This document shows positions 25,924 through 36,800 of a stretch of DNA of 53,933 nucleotides, in pieces. The notes beneath the pieces are model-generated. The model had not been told where the DNA came from and made no database searches. It saw only the letters and a list, made by a program, of their open reading frames with translations. The translations under genes and the position numbers were made by a program. The number at the start of each line of letters is the position of its first letter. Position 1 is the first letter of the stretch. This stretch comes from Longimicrobium sp. (lineage in GTDB: Bacteria > Gemmatimonadota > Gemmatimonadetes > Longimicrobiales > Longimicrobiaceae), in contig DASVTZ010000140.1 in assembly GCA_036387335.1 (NCBI GenBank), positions 1-53,933 of the forward strand. Reading direction: 5' to 3'.

Positions 25924-26697
25924 CTATCGATGCCAAGTCCATGCCGTGCTTCCGTAGCGCTCCGCCAGCACCTCCGCCCGCGCCCTCTCGCCCGCGCTGG
26001 GAGCGCCCGGTTCCACCTCCGCGCCCAGCGCCTCGCGCCACCCCTGCGCCAGCGCCTCAACGAGCTCCTCCCACGCCGGCTCGCGCCCAAGCAGCGGCAC
26101 CAGCGCGGCGGGCCGGTCCGCATCCGTCAGCGGCTGGCGGAGGAGCGCCGCCACCTCTCCCTGGTCGTCGTGCAGCGGCAGGGAGCCGTGCTGCAGGAGG
26201 ACGCTCCCCATCCGCCGCTGCGCGCTCCCCACCAGCTTGCGTCCGCCGGCCATCACCTCCCCCTCCACTGGCTCCGCGAAGCACGGCGCGGTCGAGGGGA
26301 CGGGTGCGCGCCGTCCGGTGTCGCCCTGCACCGCCGCGTCCACCCCCAGCCGCCGCAGCCCCGCCACCAGCGCGCGGTTGATCGCCGTGTACGCCTCTTT
26401 CGGCGAGCCCAGGAGCGTGTCGGGCAGCGCGGCGGAGTAGGTCAGCTCGCGGTGGTGGAGTACCGCGCGCCCACCCGTCGGACGCCGCACGACGTCCCAG
26501 CCTCGCGCGCGGATTGCTTCCTCGTCGTACAGCCCCGCCGCGGGCTGGTTGCGCCCCAACGACAGGCACGGCGGGCTCCAGCGGTAGAAGCGCAGCACCG
26601 GCGCCCCGCCCTCCGCCACGGACTCGGCGAGGGCCTCGTCCAGCGCCATGTTCCACGCCCCCCGCGCGGGCTGCGTGTCGAGTAGACGCCACGACAT
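25924..26697 (-). CDS. LipM-like octanoyltransferase / lipoate-protein ligase family
   Basis: A 257-residue BPL_LplA_LipB-fold enzyme. It has GAWNMALDEALAE at the start, LRFYRWSPPCLSLGRNQP, VVRRPTGGRAVLHHRELTYS and GRKLVGSAQRRMGSVLLQHGSLPL. The TGGRAVLH..ELTYS form and a cysteine in APCFAEP (about residue 139) match LipM, which uses a Cys to move octanoate from acyl-ACP to GcvH. True LplA ligases share much of this, so the exact reaction is inferred. gcvH lies 1.7 kb away, which fits an octanoyl-GcvH role. Confidence 0.82.
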   Translation of the reverse strand: MSWRLLDTQPARGAWNMALDEALAESVAEGGAPVLRFYRWSPPCLSLGRNQPAAGLYDEEAIRARGWDVVRRPTGGRAVLHHRELTYSAALPDTLLGSPKEAYTAINRALVAGLRRLGVDAAVQGDTGRRAPVPSTAPCFAEPVEGEVMAGGRKLVGSAQRRMGSVLLQHGSLPLHDDQGEVAALLRQPLTDADRPAALVPLLGREPAWEELVEALAQGWREALGAEVEPGAPSAGERARAEVLAERYGSTAWTWHR

Positions 26698-26759
26698 CGG
26701 GGAATCGGGAATGGGGGATGGATGGCCGCGGGCCGAGAATGGGGGTGGTGCGGGCGGGC

Positions 26760-26795
26760 GTCAAGAAGCCCCGCGGCTCGGTGGTCGCGGGGCTT
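26760..26795 (-). terminator. Hairpin terminator of the PIN toxin operon
   Basis: AAGCCCCGCG (26766-26775) and CGCGGGGCTT (26786-26795) form a perfect 10-bp stem. It lies 18 bases past the stop of the 75-residue gene; on the minus strand CTTGACG follows. Confidence 0.7.
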
Positions 26796-26812
26796 CGGAA
26801 CGAAGTTGAGTC

Positions 26813-27040
26813 TCAGGCTGCGTCGGGCTCTGAGGCCGGGCCCTTCGTCTTCAGATCCTGCGTTGAGGCGGTATACACGCGCTCGGGGTGCAAGCGCTGC
26901 TGCTCCTGGAAGTATCGCCCCATTGCTTTCATGTCTCCGTTGAACCTGTCGGACAGCTCCCGCCTGATCTGCCACAACTCCTCCATGACTTCATCGACGT
27001 GATCCGGATCGTTCACGTTCAGGGGTTTGTTCTCTGACAT
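26813..27040 (-). CDS. Putative antitoxin paired with a PIN protein, 75 residues
   Basis: A small charged protein: VNDPDHVDEVMEELWQIRRELSDRFNGDMKAMGRYFQEQQRL. I recall similar short helical proteins (a DP..EE...IR..L...FN.D..A pattern) beside PIN-domain toxins, where they are probable antitoxins. It starts one base after the PIN gene's stop, with GAGGAG eight bases before ATG, itself inside the PIN gene's end. Toxin-first order is less common. The function is inferred from context. Confidence 0.68.
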   Translation of the reverse strand: MSENKPLNVNDPDHVDEVMEELWQIRRELSDRFNGDMKAMGRYFQEQQRLHPERVYTASTQDLKTKGPASEPDAA

Positions 27041-27041
27041 T

Positions 27042-27518
27042 TCATCCACTCCTCAGCAGTATGTCAGGTGTACACAAAATCGGAAGTTCGGCTCCGTAGT
27101 CGTGGCATATCGTCTCGCATCTTCGATACATGCGCGGGTTCGCGATATGCCGGCAGTCCCAGGTCAGGAGGTAAGCAATCCTCTCCATCGCTGCGGCAGC
27201 GATGTGGAATGCATCAGTTTTGGCCTTGACCGGCAACGGTCCGCGTGCGACCAAGGCCTCAGCAAGAGCCGCGATCCCGCTGTACGCCGGAATGATTGGT
27301 ATCCCCGCAAGCGCCACTACACGCCTACGCGCCATAAAAGCCTCCCCGAGGCGGCATTCCTCAATGGTAGTCTCCGAAGTAAACAACTGATACTCCCCGC
27401 GATGGTTCTCCCACCAGTCGCGGGTCTGGCGCTGGCGCTCGGCCATCGTGGGGTCGCGGCTGGGGCGCGCGACCAGGTAGCTGACGATGCTCGTTTCGAT
27501 GTACACGGAGGGCGGCAT
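27042..27518 (-). CDS. PIN-domain (VapC-type) putative toxin
   Basis: A 158-residue protein beginning PSVYIETSIVSYLVARPS, the first acidic strand of a PIN domain (E6). Middle ETTIEECRLGEA carries another acidic residue, and KAKTDAFHIAAAAMERIAYLLTWDCRHIANP contains the D..H and TWDxxH steps of the active site. PIN toxins usually cleave RNA. I start at 27518; the frame is open 6 codons further upstream. The region is visibly less GC-rich than its neighbours. Confidence 0.82.
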   Translation of the reverse strand: MPPSVYIETSIVSYLVARPSRDPTMAERQRQTRDWWENHRGEYQLFTSETTIEECRLGEAFMARRRVVALAGIPIIPAYSGIAALAEALVARGPLPVKAKTDAFHIAAAAMERIAYLLTWDCRHIANPRMYRRCETICHDYGAELPILCTPDILLRSG

Positions 27519-27585
27519 GAACCACGCTAACCACACCCTCCGCGCCCCACAATCGGGCCCGCAAAAGTCGATCCGCGGTTGGCCT

Positions 27586-27621
27586 AAAACGATGCGGGGG
27601 CGCCCCTTTAGGACGCCCCCC
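27586..27621 (-). terminator. Terminator after the UPF0173 hydrolase gene
   Basis: GGGGGCGCCC (from 27596) and GGACGCCCCC (to 27620) form a stem with one mismatch around TTTA. On the minus strand the stem is followed by GCATCGTTTT. Confidence 0.65.
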
Positions 27622-27645
27622 CTCGAAATCAGCCAGCGGTCGAAG

Positions 27646-28335
27646 TCACAGTTCGAGCGATGTCCCCGGCTTCATCACCTCGACCCGCGCGAGACCGCCC
27701 ACGAGGCGTCGGAACTCCTCCGGGTCCTGGCGGATCAGGTCGAAGGTGTCGTAGTGCATCGGGATGACGGTGGAGGGCTGGATGAACTCCACGGCGCGGG
27801 CGGCGTCTTCCGGGCCCATCGTGTAGTTGTCGCCGATGGGGAGGAGCGCGACGTCCACCTGGCCGCGAAGGAGCTGCATGTCCGTGATCAGCGCCGTGTC
27901 GCCGGCGTGGTAGAGGCGCCGCCCGTCCGCCAGCGTGAGCAGAAATCCGGCGCAGTCGGTGGTGAAGGCGCCTTCCTCGTCGCCGTCGATGCTGCCGGTG
28001 TGCAGGGCGGGGGTCAGCTTGACGCGGCCAAAGGGGAACTGGTGCCCTCCGCCGATGTTCATCCCGTGCCCGTTCTCCACCCCCTGCTTCTGGCAGAAGG
28101 CGACCAGCTCAAAGGTGGAGACGACGGTCGCTCCCGTCTTCTTCGCCAGCTTCACGCAGTCGGCGAAGTGGTCGAAGTGCCCGTGCGACACCAGGATGTA
28201 GTCCAGCCGCTCCACCGCGTCCGTCTTGATGTCGGCCACGGGGTTCTGATCGAGCCACGGATCGAACATGATCCGCGTGCCGTCGCCGGTCTCCAGGGTG
28301 AAGCAGGAGTGGCCGTGCCAGGTGAGTCGAGCCAT
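27646..28335 (-). CDS. UPF0173 family metal-dependent hydrolase
   Basis: A 229-residue metallo-beta-lactamase-fold protein. Metal ligands are visible in LTWHGHSCF, VSHGHFDHFADC (HxHxDH, about residues 50-56), LHTGSID and YHAGDTAL, with IPMHYDTFD near the C-terminus. The length and motifs match UPF0173 (YtkL-like) proteins. The substrate is not known. It follows gcvH on the same strand, separated by a large hairpin repeat. Confidence 0.92.
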   Translation of the reverse strand: MARLTWHGHSCFTLETGDGTRIMFDPWLDQNPVADIKTDAVERLDYILVSHGHFDHFADCVKLAKKTGATVVSTFELVAFCQKQGVENGHGMNIGGGHQFPFGRVKLTPALHTGSIDGDEEGAFTTDCAGFLLTLADGRRLYHAGDTALITDMQLLRGQVDVALLPIGDNYTMGPEDAARAVEFIQPSTVIPMHYDTFDLIRQDPEEFRRLVGGLARVEVMKPGTSLEL

Positions 28336-28355
28336 GCGAGTCTCCGGGGAAAAGA

Positions 28356-28426
28356 AGTGCGTTAGTGCGTGAGTGCGTCAGTGCGCTGGATCGAAACGCA
28401 CTTACGCACTAACGCACTCACGCACT
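28356..28426. repeat. Inverted period-8 repeat between gcvH and the UPF0173 gene
   Basis: Left arm 28356-28388 is AGTGCGTTAGTGCGTGAGTG plus two more octamers; right arm 28395-28426 is a run of ACGCACTN units. The short loop is GGATCG. It starts six bases beyond the gcvH stop and has no inner heptamer arms, unlike 12161-12321. Confidence 0.87.
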
Positions 28427-28431
28427 GTCGT

Positions 28432-28815
28432 TCATCCGATCAGCTTCTCGTACGCCGCCGCGTCCAGCAGCCGCTCGACCTCCGACGGGTCGTCGGCGCG
28501 GACCTTGATCATCCAGCCGGCGCCGTAGGGGTCGTTGTTCACGGCGGCGGGGTCGGCGTCGAGGGCGCCGTTCGACTCCACCACCTCGCCCGAGATGGGG
28601 GAGTAGAGGTCGGAGACGGCCTTGACGGCCTCGATGGTGCCGAAGGTCTGCATCGCCTGGAGGCGCGTTCCGGCGGCGGGGAGCTCCACGAAGACGATGT
28701 CGCCCAGCTCGCCCTGCGCGTAGTCGGTGATCCCCACGGCGTACACGCCCTCGCCCGCGGCCTTCACGTACTCGTGCTTCTCGGTGTATCGCAGATCCTG
28801 CGGGACGTTCGCCAT
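28432..28815 (-). CDS. gcvH: Glycine cleavage system H protein
   Basis: A 127-residue lipoyl carrier of usual length. It has RYTEKHEYVK, GITDYAQGELGDIVFVELP, and the lipoylation site GTIEAVKAVSDLYSP with Lys65. The C-terminus has NNDPYGAGWMIKVR. It shuttles the aminomethyl group between GcvP, GcvT and the L protein in the cytoplasm. GAGGAA lies seven bases before the ATG. gcvP is on the opposite strand 2 kb away, and gcvT is not in the window. Confidence 0.96.
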   Translation of the reverse strand: MANVPQDLRYTEKHEYVKAAGEGVYAVGITDYAQGELGDIVFVELPAAGTRLQAMQTFGTIEAVKAVSDLYSPISGEVVESNGALDADPAAVNNDPYGAGWMIKVRADDPSEVERLLDAAAYEKLIG

Positions 28816-28983
28816 CGCGCGTTCCTCGTGCCTGGAATAAGGAGGGTTGCCGGCCGGGGGAACACGATACGCGCCCTCCCCGGCCCCGGCAAGCGTGCCC
28901 AGGGGAACACCGGCGGCTCTGCGACGTACCGGGGAATGTGCGCGGCGGGCCGTCGTCCGCCGCACCCCACCCGTGTGTGAACC

Positions 28984-29658
28984 ATGATGAGCTTTCCCGG
29001 TGCCGCCCGGCGCCCCGAGACCGATGCCCGCAACCGTGCCATCAGCGACCTGCGGAAGGCGCTGGTGAGCTTCGGCAACGCGTTCGACCTCCTCAAGGGG
29101 ACCGAGTGCGACTGCGACGACCCCACCTGCCCGAACCGCTCCCCCGAGACGATGACGGCGGAGCGGCTCCTGGACTGGCTAGCCGACGCGTGGCACGGCC
29201 TGGCCGGTTGTGGCCACGTGGGCGACGAGGCGCCGCCCCCGCCCGCCGTGATGCTGGACCGCAACCGCTGGCTGGTGGCGCACTTCGCCCGCCACATGGA
29301 GACCATGGGCGACGAAGGCTGGCGCAGCGTGCTCGCCCGCTTCCGCGACATCGCCGTCACGCCGCTCTTCGAGGAGGCCGCGTCGCTCGTGTCGCACGGC
29401 GTGACCGAGATCTTCCCCGACGCGGAGGACGATCCCGCCTGCCAGCGCGCCCTCCACGCCGCGGACGCGTGGGCCGATGCGTGGGCTCTGGACGAGGCCA
29501 CCCTCGAGGACCTGGGCACGGCGATCGAGTGCGCGGCCCTCGCCCTGTTCGGCTTTGGCATCGCGGACGCGCGGCTGACGGAGGCGCTGTACGAGCCGTT
29601 CGCGGCGGCGGTTCCCCTCAATGAGCTCGTGTTCCAGGCGCGGTCCGGGGCGCCCTAA
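28984..29658 (+). CDS. Hypothetical protein with a Cys cluster, 224 residues
   Basis: I do not recognise the family. The protein is soluble and helical. Near residue 40 is TECDCDDPTCPNRSP, a three-cysteine cluster that could bind metal. Other parts include RLLDWLADAWHGLAGCGHVGDE, a histidine-rich FARHMETMGDEGW stretch and an Ala-rich C-terminal half. There is no signal peptide. Two adjacent ATGs (28984, 28987) are possible and no ribosome site stands out. A strong terminator follows the stop. Confidence 0.72.
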   Translation: MMSFPGAARRPETDARNRAISDLRKALVSFGNAFDLLKGTECDCDDPTCPNRSPETMTAERLLDWLADAWHGLAGCGHVGDEAPPPPAVMLDRNRWLVAHFARHMETMGDEGWRSVLARFRDIAVTPLFEEAASLVSHGVTEIFPDAEDDPACQRALHAADAWADAWALDEATLEDLGTAIECAALALFGFGIADARLTEALYEPFAAAVPLNELVFQARSGAP

Positions 29659-29666
29659 CGGCAGGG

Positions 29667-29799
29667 CTCACGCGGAGACGCGGAGCCGCAGAGGAAAGGC
29701 TCACACAGAGACAACGGAGGCACAGAGGAGCGTTTTCCTCTGTGCCTCCGTTTCTTTGTTGTTTTCTCTTCTCTCTGCGTCTCCGCGTCTCCGCGTGAG
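29667..29799. repeat. Nested palindrome with perfect 19-bp outer arms
   Basis: CTCACGCGGAGACGCGGAG at 29667-29685 is exactly complementary to 29781-29799. A second perfect palindrome lies inside, at 29714-29751. The layout (outer arms, inner hairpin) parallels the period-8 elements although the sequence is unrelated. A half copy is at 17063-17094. Confidence 0.88.
29714..29770 (+). terminator. Strong rho-independent terminator
   Basis: ACGGAGGCACAGAGGA (29714-29729) pairs perfectly with 29736-29751 around GCGTTT, followed by TTCTTTGTTGTTTTCTC. It fits termination of the plus-strand gene ending at 29658. Confidence 0.8.
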
Positions 29800-29815
29800 A
29801 TTGCAGTTGGCGCTG

Positions 29816-30664
29816 TCAGAAGCGCAGAGTCGCGGTCATGCCCACGGCGCCGTCCGAAGTGGCGAGGGGGGCGGCGGCGAGGAGGGCGTGGTGGCCGGGG
29901 GCGAGGCGCACGCTCCGGGTGAGGGCGGGTGCGGCCTCCGGGCGAAGGAGCGTGTAGGCGCCGATCAGCGTCGTCGCGGCGCCGAAGCCCGTGTTGAAGA
30001 TGCCGTACGGCCGCGCCGATACCTCGCCCAATCCGCCGATGCCGATCGCCGTCTGGAGCGCGCCGCCCGCGATGGCCAGCCCGCTCCACATGCGCGACTC
30101 GCGCTGCAGACTCATGTACATCAGGCCCGCGTTGGAGAGCGTCGACGCGCCGGTCGCGACGTGGTACGCCCACATGAACTCGTCCGAGGTCGGTTCCGGA
30201 TCGTCCGGCCCGTACGTCGGCTGCACGCGGGCGGCCTCGGCGGCGGTCATCCCGTTGGCGCGCAACCAGGCGACCAGCTCCGGGTCGTCGGCGAGCTGGC
30301 GGATGAGGGCGAGGTTGCGGGTGGCGGCGATGCGCCGTACGAGCGCCACGTTCCCCGACTCGGCGATCAGGTACGCCATGGCGCACGGGGTGCCGTGCTC
30401 GTCCACGAAGACGGGGACGCGCGCGCCGGGAACCCGGTGGTTGTGCGGGAAGCGGCCCGCCAGGCGGTAGCGGCGCAGCGCGGCCAGGGCACGCCCGCGC
30501 GCCTCCCGCTGCGGCGCGGCGAGGCGCGACACGTCGTGCGACTCCATCTCCCGCTCGGCGCCCAGGAGGTGGGCCCGGATGCGCGCTGTCTCGGCGTCCG
30601 GCGGGGTGGCGGCCGCGGGGGAGGCGGCGAGGAGCGCGGCCAGCAGAAGGAGGGCGCGGCGCAT
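29816..30664 (-). CDS. Exported hypothetical protein, 282 residues
   Basis: The N-terminus is a signal peptide ([16 protein letters not shown]). Residues about 70-150 hold [34 protein letters not shown], then [39 protein letters not shown], a conserved pattern I have seen in uncharacterised exported proteins of myxobacteria and relatives. The second half has two or three hydrophobic segments (AGALQ..., [13 protein letters not shown]) and ends in VGMTATLRF, so outer-membrane insertion is possible. The function is unknown. Confidence 0.75.
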   Translation of the reverse strand: MRRALLLLAALLAASPAAATPPDAETARIRAHLLGAEREMESHDVSRLAAPQREARGRALAALRRYRLAGRFPHNHRVPGARVPVFVDEHGTPCAMAYLIAESGNVALVRRIAATRNLALIRQLADDPELVAWLRANGMTAAEAARVQPTYGPDDPEPTSDEFMWAYHVATGASTLSNAGLMYMSLQRESRMWSGLAIAGGALQTAIGIGGLGEVSARPYGIFNTGFGAATTLIGAYTLLRPEAAPALTRSVRLAPGHHALLAAAPLATSDGAVGMTATLRF

Positions 30665-30752
30665 GGAGGGGCTCCTGTGGCGGGGTGTGGTGTACGGGAC
30701 GCCTTCACAACGCGCGTGCTACGCGCCGCGTGACGAAAACGGGCGGCGCGGT

Positions 30753-30781
30753 TTGCGGCGCCTTGACGGCCGGGCTAAATT
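30753..30781 (+). promoter_or_regulatory. Possible promoter of gcvP
   Basis: TTGCGG (30753-30758), 17 bases, then TAAATT (30776-30781). The -10 is reasonable and the -35 weak. It lies 42 bases before the GTG start. I see no glycine-riboswitch core in this 158-base gap. Confidence 0.42.
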
Positions 30782-30822
30782 TTCGCCCTTCCCAACAGTA
30801 CGCCGCCAATTGGAGATGCACC

Positions 30823-33693
<2,871 letters not shown>

Positions 33694-33756
33694 GGTGCGC
33701 GGGTTGGTGGTTGGATGAAGGCGGCTGGTTGATGAACGACGGCGGATGAAAGGCGG

Positions 33757-33795
33757 CGGGGCTCCTTCCGAGGATGGAGGGAGCCCCGTTGTTCG
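33757..33795 (+). terminator. Rho-independent terminator of gcvP
   Basis: CGGGGCTCCTTCC (33757-33769) pairs with GGAGGGAGCCCCG (33776-33788) with one G-T wobble, loop GAGGAT, then TTGTTC. It is 63 bases past the stop. Confidence 0.78.
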
Positions 33796-33808
33796 GGCGG
33801 CTAGGGTC

Positions 33809-33990
33809 CGGCGGTTGAAACCGCTGCAACAACCGCGGGAAGCCTGCCTTCGCAGGCTTGTCGGGGCGGGGTTGGTGTGGGGGCGGACGCCGTGGCCGGC
33901 CGGGGGCGATCACCGGGGGCGATCACCGGGGGCGATCACCGGGGGCTAAAGCCCCCGGCTGGAACTACGGGAAGACCGCTGAAGCGGTCT
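33809..33990. repeat. Two copies of a two-hairpin repeat and a 13-base tandem
   Basis: Unit A (33809-33859) has hairpins GCGGT-TGAA-ACCGC and AAGCCTGC-CTTC-GCAGGCTT. Unit B (33939-33990) has CCGGGGGC-TAAA-GCCCCCGG and AGACCGC-TGAA-GCGGTCT. The linkers share a CGGGAAG stretch. Between them CGGGGGCGATCAC is repeated three times (33901-33939). Unit C is at 51299-51350. The 512-base gap 33694-34205 holds only these repeats and those at 34044-34203. Confidence 0.82.
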
Positions 33991-34043
33991 GGTGTGCGCG
34001 CGTTTAAGCGCAGCCAGTACGAGATCCGCGTGAGCCGCAGGGT

Positions 34044-34203
34044 AGTTCTCCCCCTCGCCCGCCCTGCGCCCCCGCAGGCGGGGGAGGGGGCCGGGGGGAG
34101 GGGGCCCGGATTTCCGCCCCCTCTCTCGAGAACGGCGAGGGCGCAGCCCTCTCCTGTTATCGGGAGAGGGGGCAGCGAGGAACGAGCGGGGGTGAGGGCC
34201 TCC
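34044..34203. repeat. Inverted copies of two intergenic palindromes
   Basis: 34044-34104 is the reverse complement form of the GAGAACTG element (16779-16828). 34117-34203 is the reverse form of the GGGAGAGG/GATAACAGG element at 2825-2935. They end three bases from the DUF4390 stop. Confidence 0.78.
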
Positions 34204-34205
34204 CT

Positions 34206-34835
34206 TCACACCCCGAACCCCCCGCTCCGCGCCCTCCACTGCCGCGCCGGCAGCCCCAGCATGCGCACGAAGATGCGGCGCACCCCGCGCTGCACCACGC
34301 GACCCACGGGCTTCTCGCCCTCGACGGCCGGGCGAGCTTCGCCGCGGAGCCAGCGGCGCAGGTCGTCCAGGTCGGAGAGGGAGAGGGTTTCGACGTCCAG
34401 GGTGGCCAGGTAGTAGAAGCGGCCGCGCTTGCGCGGGTGCAGCGTGGGGGCGAAGGCCACCTGCAGCGCGGCCTCCACGGCGCCCATCGAGGGGAGGGTG
34501 CGCTGCACGCGGCCGTCCTCCAGCACGTAGCCCTCGTCGAGGGCGCTGCGGAGGACGGCGAGCGAGACCTCCTGCGCGCCTTCGAGCTGGTCCAGCACGT
34601 CCTTGCGCCAGAGCTCCACGCGCAGGTGCAGGCGGATGGGGAGACCCGAGGCGAGCGCGTCGCGGAGGGCGCGGTCGCGCAGGGCGCCGTTCACGCGCAC
34701 CACGGGCCGCCACTGCTGCGCCGGACCCGCCACGCCCAACACCAGCGTCCGCTGCGCGTGGAGCGGTGCGGGATCCGCGAGCGCCCCCAGCATCAGGAGG
34801 AGCGCGGGAAGGACCCGGCGGAGGAACGAAGTCAA
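34206..34835 (-). CDS. DUF4390-like exported protein
   Basis: A 209-residue protein read from TTG at 34835, where TTGA overlaps the stop of the upstream gene. This start gives a normal signal peptide (FLRRVLPALLLMLGALADPAPLHAQ). The body has strands with LPIRLHLRVELWRKD, SLAVLRSALDEGYVLEDG, AFAPTLHPRKRGRFYYLATLDVETLSLSDLDDLRRWLRGE, which resembles DUF4390 proteins encoded near NtrY/NtrX-like systems. Its role is unknown; periplasmic or envelope location is likely. The coupling to the BamA-like gene suggests a joint envelope role. Confidence 0.75.
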   Translation of the reverse strand: MTSFLRRVLPALLLMLGALADPAPLHAQRTLVLGVAGPAQQWRPVVRVNGALRDRALRDALASGLPIRLHLRVELWRKDVLDQLEGAQEVSLAVLRSALDEGYVLEDGRVQRTLPSMGAVEAALQVAFAPTLHPRKRGRFYYLATLDVETLSLSDLDDLRRWLRGEARPAVEGEKPVGRVVQRGVRRIFVRMLGLPARQWRARSGGFGV

Positions 34836-36610
34836 AAGCGCGAGTTCAGCCGGACGAAGATGTTGGGCCCGCGGCTCGCCCGCACGAAGCGGCCGTCGCT
34901 GGCGACCGGCACGGCCGCGTACACGCCCAGCCGGCCCAGGAGGACGCCGGCCCCGATGTCGAACGCGTCCTGCTGCACGCCGCCCCACGGCGCCTTTCCC
35001 CACCCGCTCGCCGCGTCGGCGAAAAGGCTCCACCCGAGCGTGCCGTCCCACTCGGCGCTCACGCGGCGCACGCCGTCGTCCTCGCGCTCGCCGTCCGGGC
35101 GGCCGACGTTGATGTGGAGGTCGACGTTGCCGCGGTACTCGGCCTGCACCAGCACCACCCGGTCGCACCCGTAGCCGCCGTAGAAGGCGCGCGGCGCGGG
35201 GTTCTGGGTGGGGTCGGAGGGCACGCGCACCACCTCGCCACGCGCGGCGCAGTCCAGCGAGAGCAGGTTGAAGCCGGGGAGCGACGCCTCACCGCCCAGC
35301 GCGTGCTGCCGCTGTGGCGGAAGGAACTCGTCGCCGATGCCGCCGGCGGCCATGGCGCGCAGGTTGAGCCGGGCCGTGGGGCTGATGCGGTTGTAGCGCC
35401 GCAGGTCCACCAGCCCGTGCGTGAACAGCCCGTAGTGCCGCTCCGGCCGCACGGTGCCGACGGGGTCGTCGCCGCCGACGGCGACGGAGACGAGCTCGGG
35501 CTGGCGAAGGGTGCTGCGGACCGCGCGCTCCAGCTCCGTCTCGAAGTACCAGCCGGTGGACGGGTCGACGGGGTCGCTGCGCCCATCCCACTTCACGCTG
35601 GCGAGAATCGAGTTGAGGTCGCCGCGGGCGGAGTAGGGCTGCAGCCGCCAGGAGTCGTTGTTGTTGAAGATCGTCCACGGGTTGCCCGCGGCGAGCGGAA
35701 GGTGGCGCTCGGCGCGATACTCCAGCATGGCCGAGAAGGGGGAGCGCCGCGGGCCCACCGCCGCGAAGACGCTGTACCCCTGCCGCTCGTAGTAGTCGCG
35801 GTAGTCGCGGTGGAACACAAAGGTGGAGAGGCTGTTCTCCACGTTGCTGAGGTGCCACCCCTCGATGGGCGACACGACCGACCTCACCCCGCCGCCGATG
35901 CGAAATAGGCCCGTGCCGCCCAGGAACTGCTCCGCCAGCACGTCGCCGCCCCAGCGCTCGGCGCCGTACGGTCCCTCGGCTTCGGTGCGAAAGATGCCGC
36001 GCGCGCGGAGCCGGAACGGATTTCGTCCCGGCGTCTCCACCACCGGCCCGAAGGTGATCGGAAGCCCCTCCACGCGGTTGTAGCTCCCCTCGGTGGCCAG
36101 CACCAGGCGCGTCCTGCCGCGGCGGGGGCGCAGCGTCGTGCCCTCGCCCGTGGAGTCGCCCACCGTCTCCGGTTCCTGGAGGACGAGGCGCTCGCCTTCC
36201 TTCACGTACTCCAGCGGCGCGGAGTAGGCGTTCGTCTCCCCCTGCACGCGCGCGCTGTCCGCGCCGGTGATCCGGCCGCCGACCACGGTCACGCTCCCGG
36301 CGACCACGGCTCCGGGAAGGAACTCCAGGTCGCCGTTGATGACCACCACGTCGCCCTCGACACGCCCCGCCACGGAGAACGGGCCGTCGAGCACCGCCAC
36401 GGGCCCCGACACCGTCCCGTCCACCGGGATTCGGGTGCGGCCGTTGAAGTGGAGGGTGCGGGCGTCGTTGAAGAAGGCGGTCACCCGTTCCGCGACGTCG
36501 GCCGGAAGGCGGGCTTCGGCGATCTCCTGCGGAACGGTGTCTTGCTGCGCGCGTGCGGGAATCGCGGCCAGCAGCGCCGCGGCAATGCCGAGCGCCAGGA
36601 TGCTGCGCAT
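34832..36610 (-). CDS. BamA/Omp85-like outer-membrane protein with N-terminal bactofilin-like strands
   Basis: A 592-residue outer-membrane protein. After the signal (ALGIAAALLAAIPARAQ), residues about 60-120 contain a regular set of short strands, TVSGPVAVLDGPFSVAGRVEGDVVVINGDLEFLPGAVVAGSVTVVGG, like bactofilin or polymer-forming repeats. From about 170 onward it is a beta-barrel of the bacterial surface antigen (Omp85) kind, with GRSDPVDPSTGWYFETELE and a terminal phenylalanine (VRLNSRF), the usual signal for barrel assembly. POTRA repeats are not seen. GGAGG precedes the ATG. Confidence 0.8.
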   Translation of the reverse strand: MRSILALGIAAALLAAIPARAQQDTVPQEIAEARLPADVAERVTAFFNDARTLHFNGRTRIPVDGTVSGPVAVLDGPFSVAGRVEGDVVVINGDLEFLPGAVVAGSVTVVGGRITGADSARVQGETNAYSAPLEYVKEGERLVLQEPETVGDSTGEGTTLRPRRGRTRLVLATEGSYNRVEGLPITFGPVVETPGRNPFRLRARGIFRTEAEGPYGAERWGGDVLAEQFLGGTGLFRIGGGVRSVVSPIEGWHLSNVENSLSTFVFHRDYRDYYERQGYSVFAAVGPRRSPFSAMLEYRAERHLPLAAGNPWTIFNNNDSWRLQPYSARGDLNSILASVKWDGRSDPVDPSTGWYFETELERAVRSTLRQPELVSVAVGGDDPVGTVRPERHYGLFTHGLVDLRRYNRISPTARLNLRAMAAGGIGDEFLPPQRQHALGGEASLPGFNLLSLDCAARGEVVRVPSDPTQNPAPRAFYGGYGCDRVVLVQAEYRGNVDLHINVGRPDGEREDDGVRRVSAEWDGTLGWSLFADAASGWGKAPWGGVQQDAFDIGAGVLLGRLGVYAAVPVASDGRFVRASRGPNIFVRLNSRF

Positions 36611-36800
36611 GGTACCTCCAGTATCGAAAAAGGCCGGTCTACGACCCACGTTTGCACCTTCCGCAAAAGCAGATGCCGTGCCCCGTGCCGGAAACCTTGC
36701 AACTCATTCGTGCCCAGCCACTTATCGATTTCACCCCGCGCCGCACGTGTGTCACAATGACGCAGAACGCAGGGGAAGGTGTCTCTTCCGCGAGGAACTG

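Noticed and set aside
30665-30822. Glycine riboswitch upstream of gcvP
   Set aside because: I looked for the paired aptamer core and saw none; the gap has only a possible promoter and a ribosome site.
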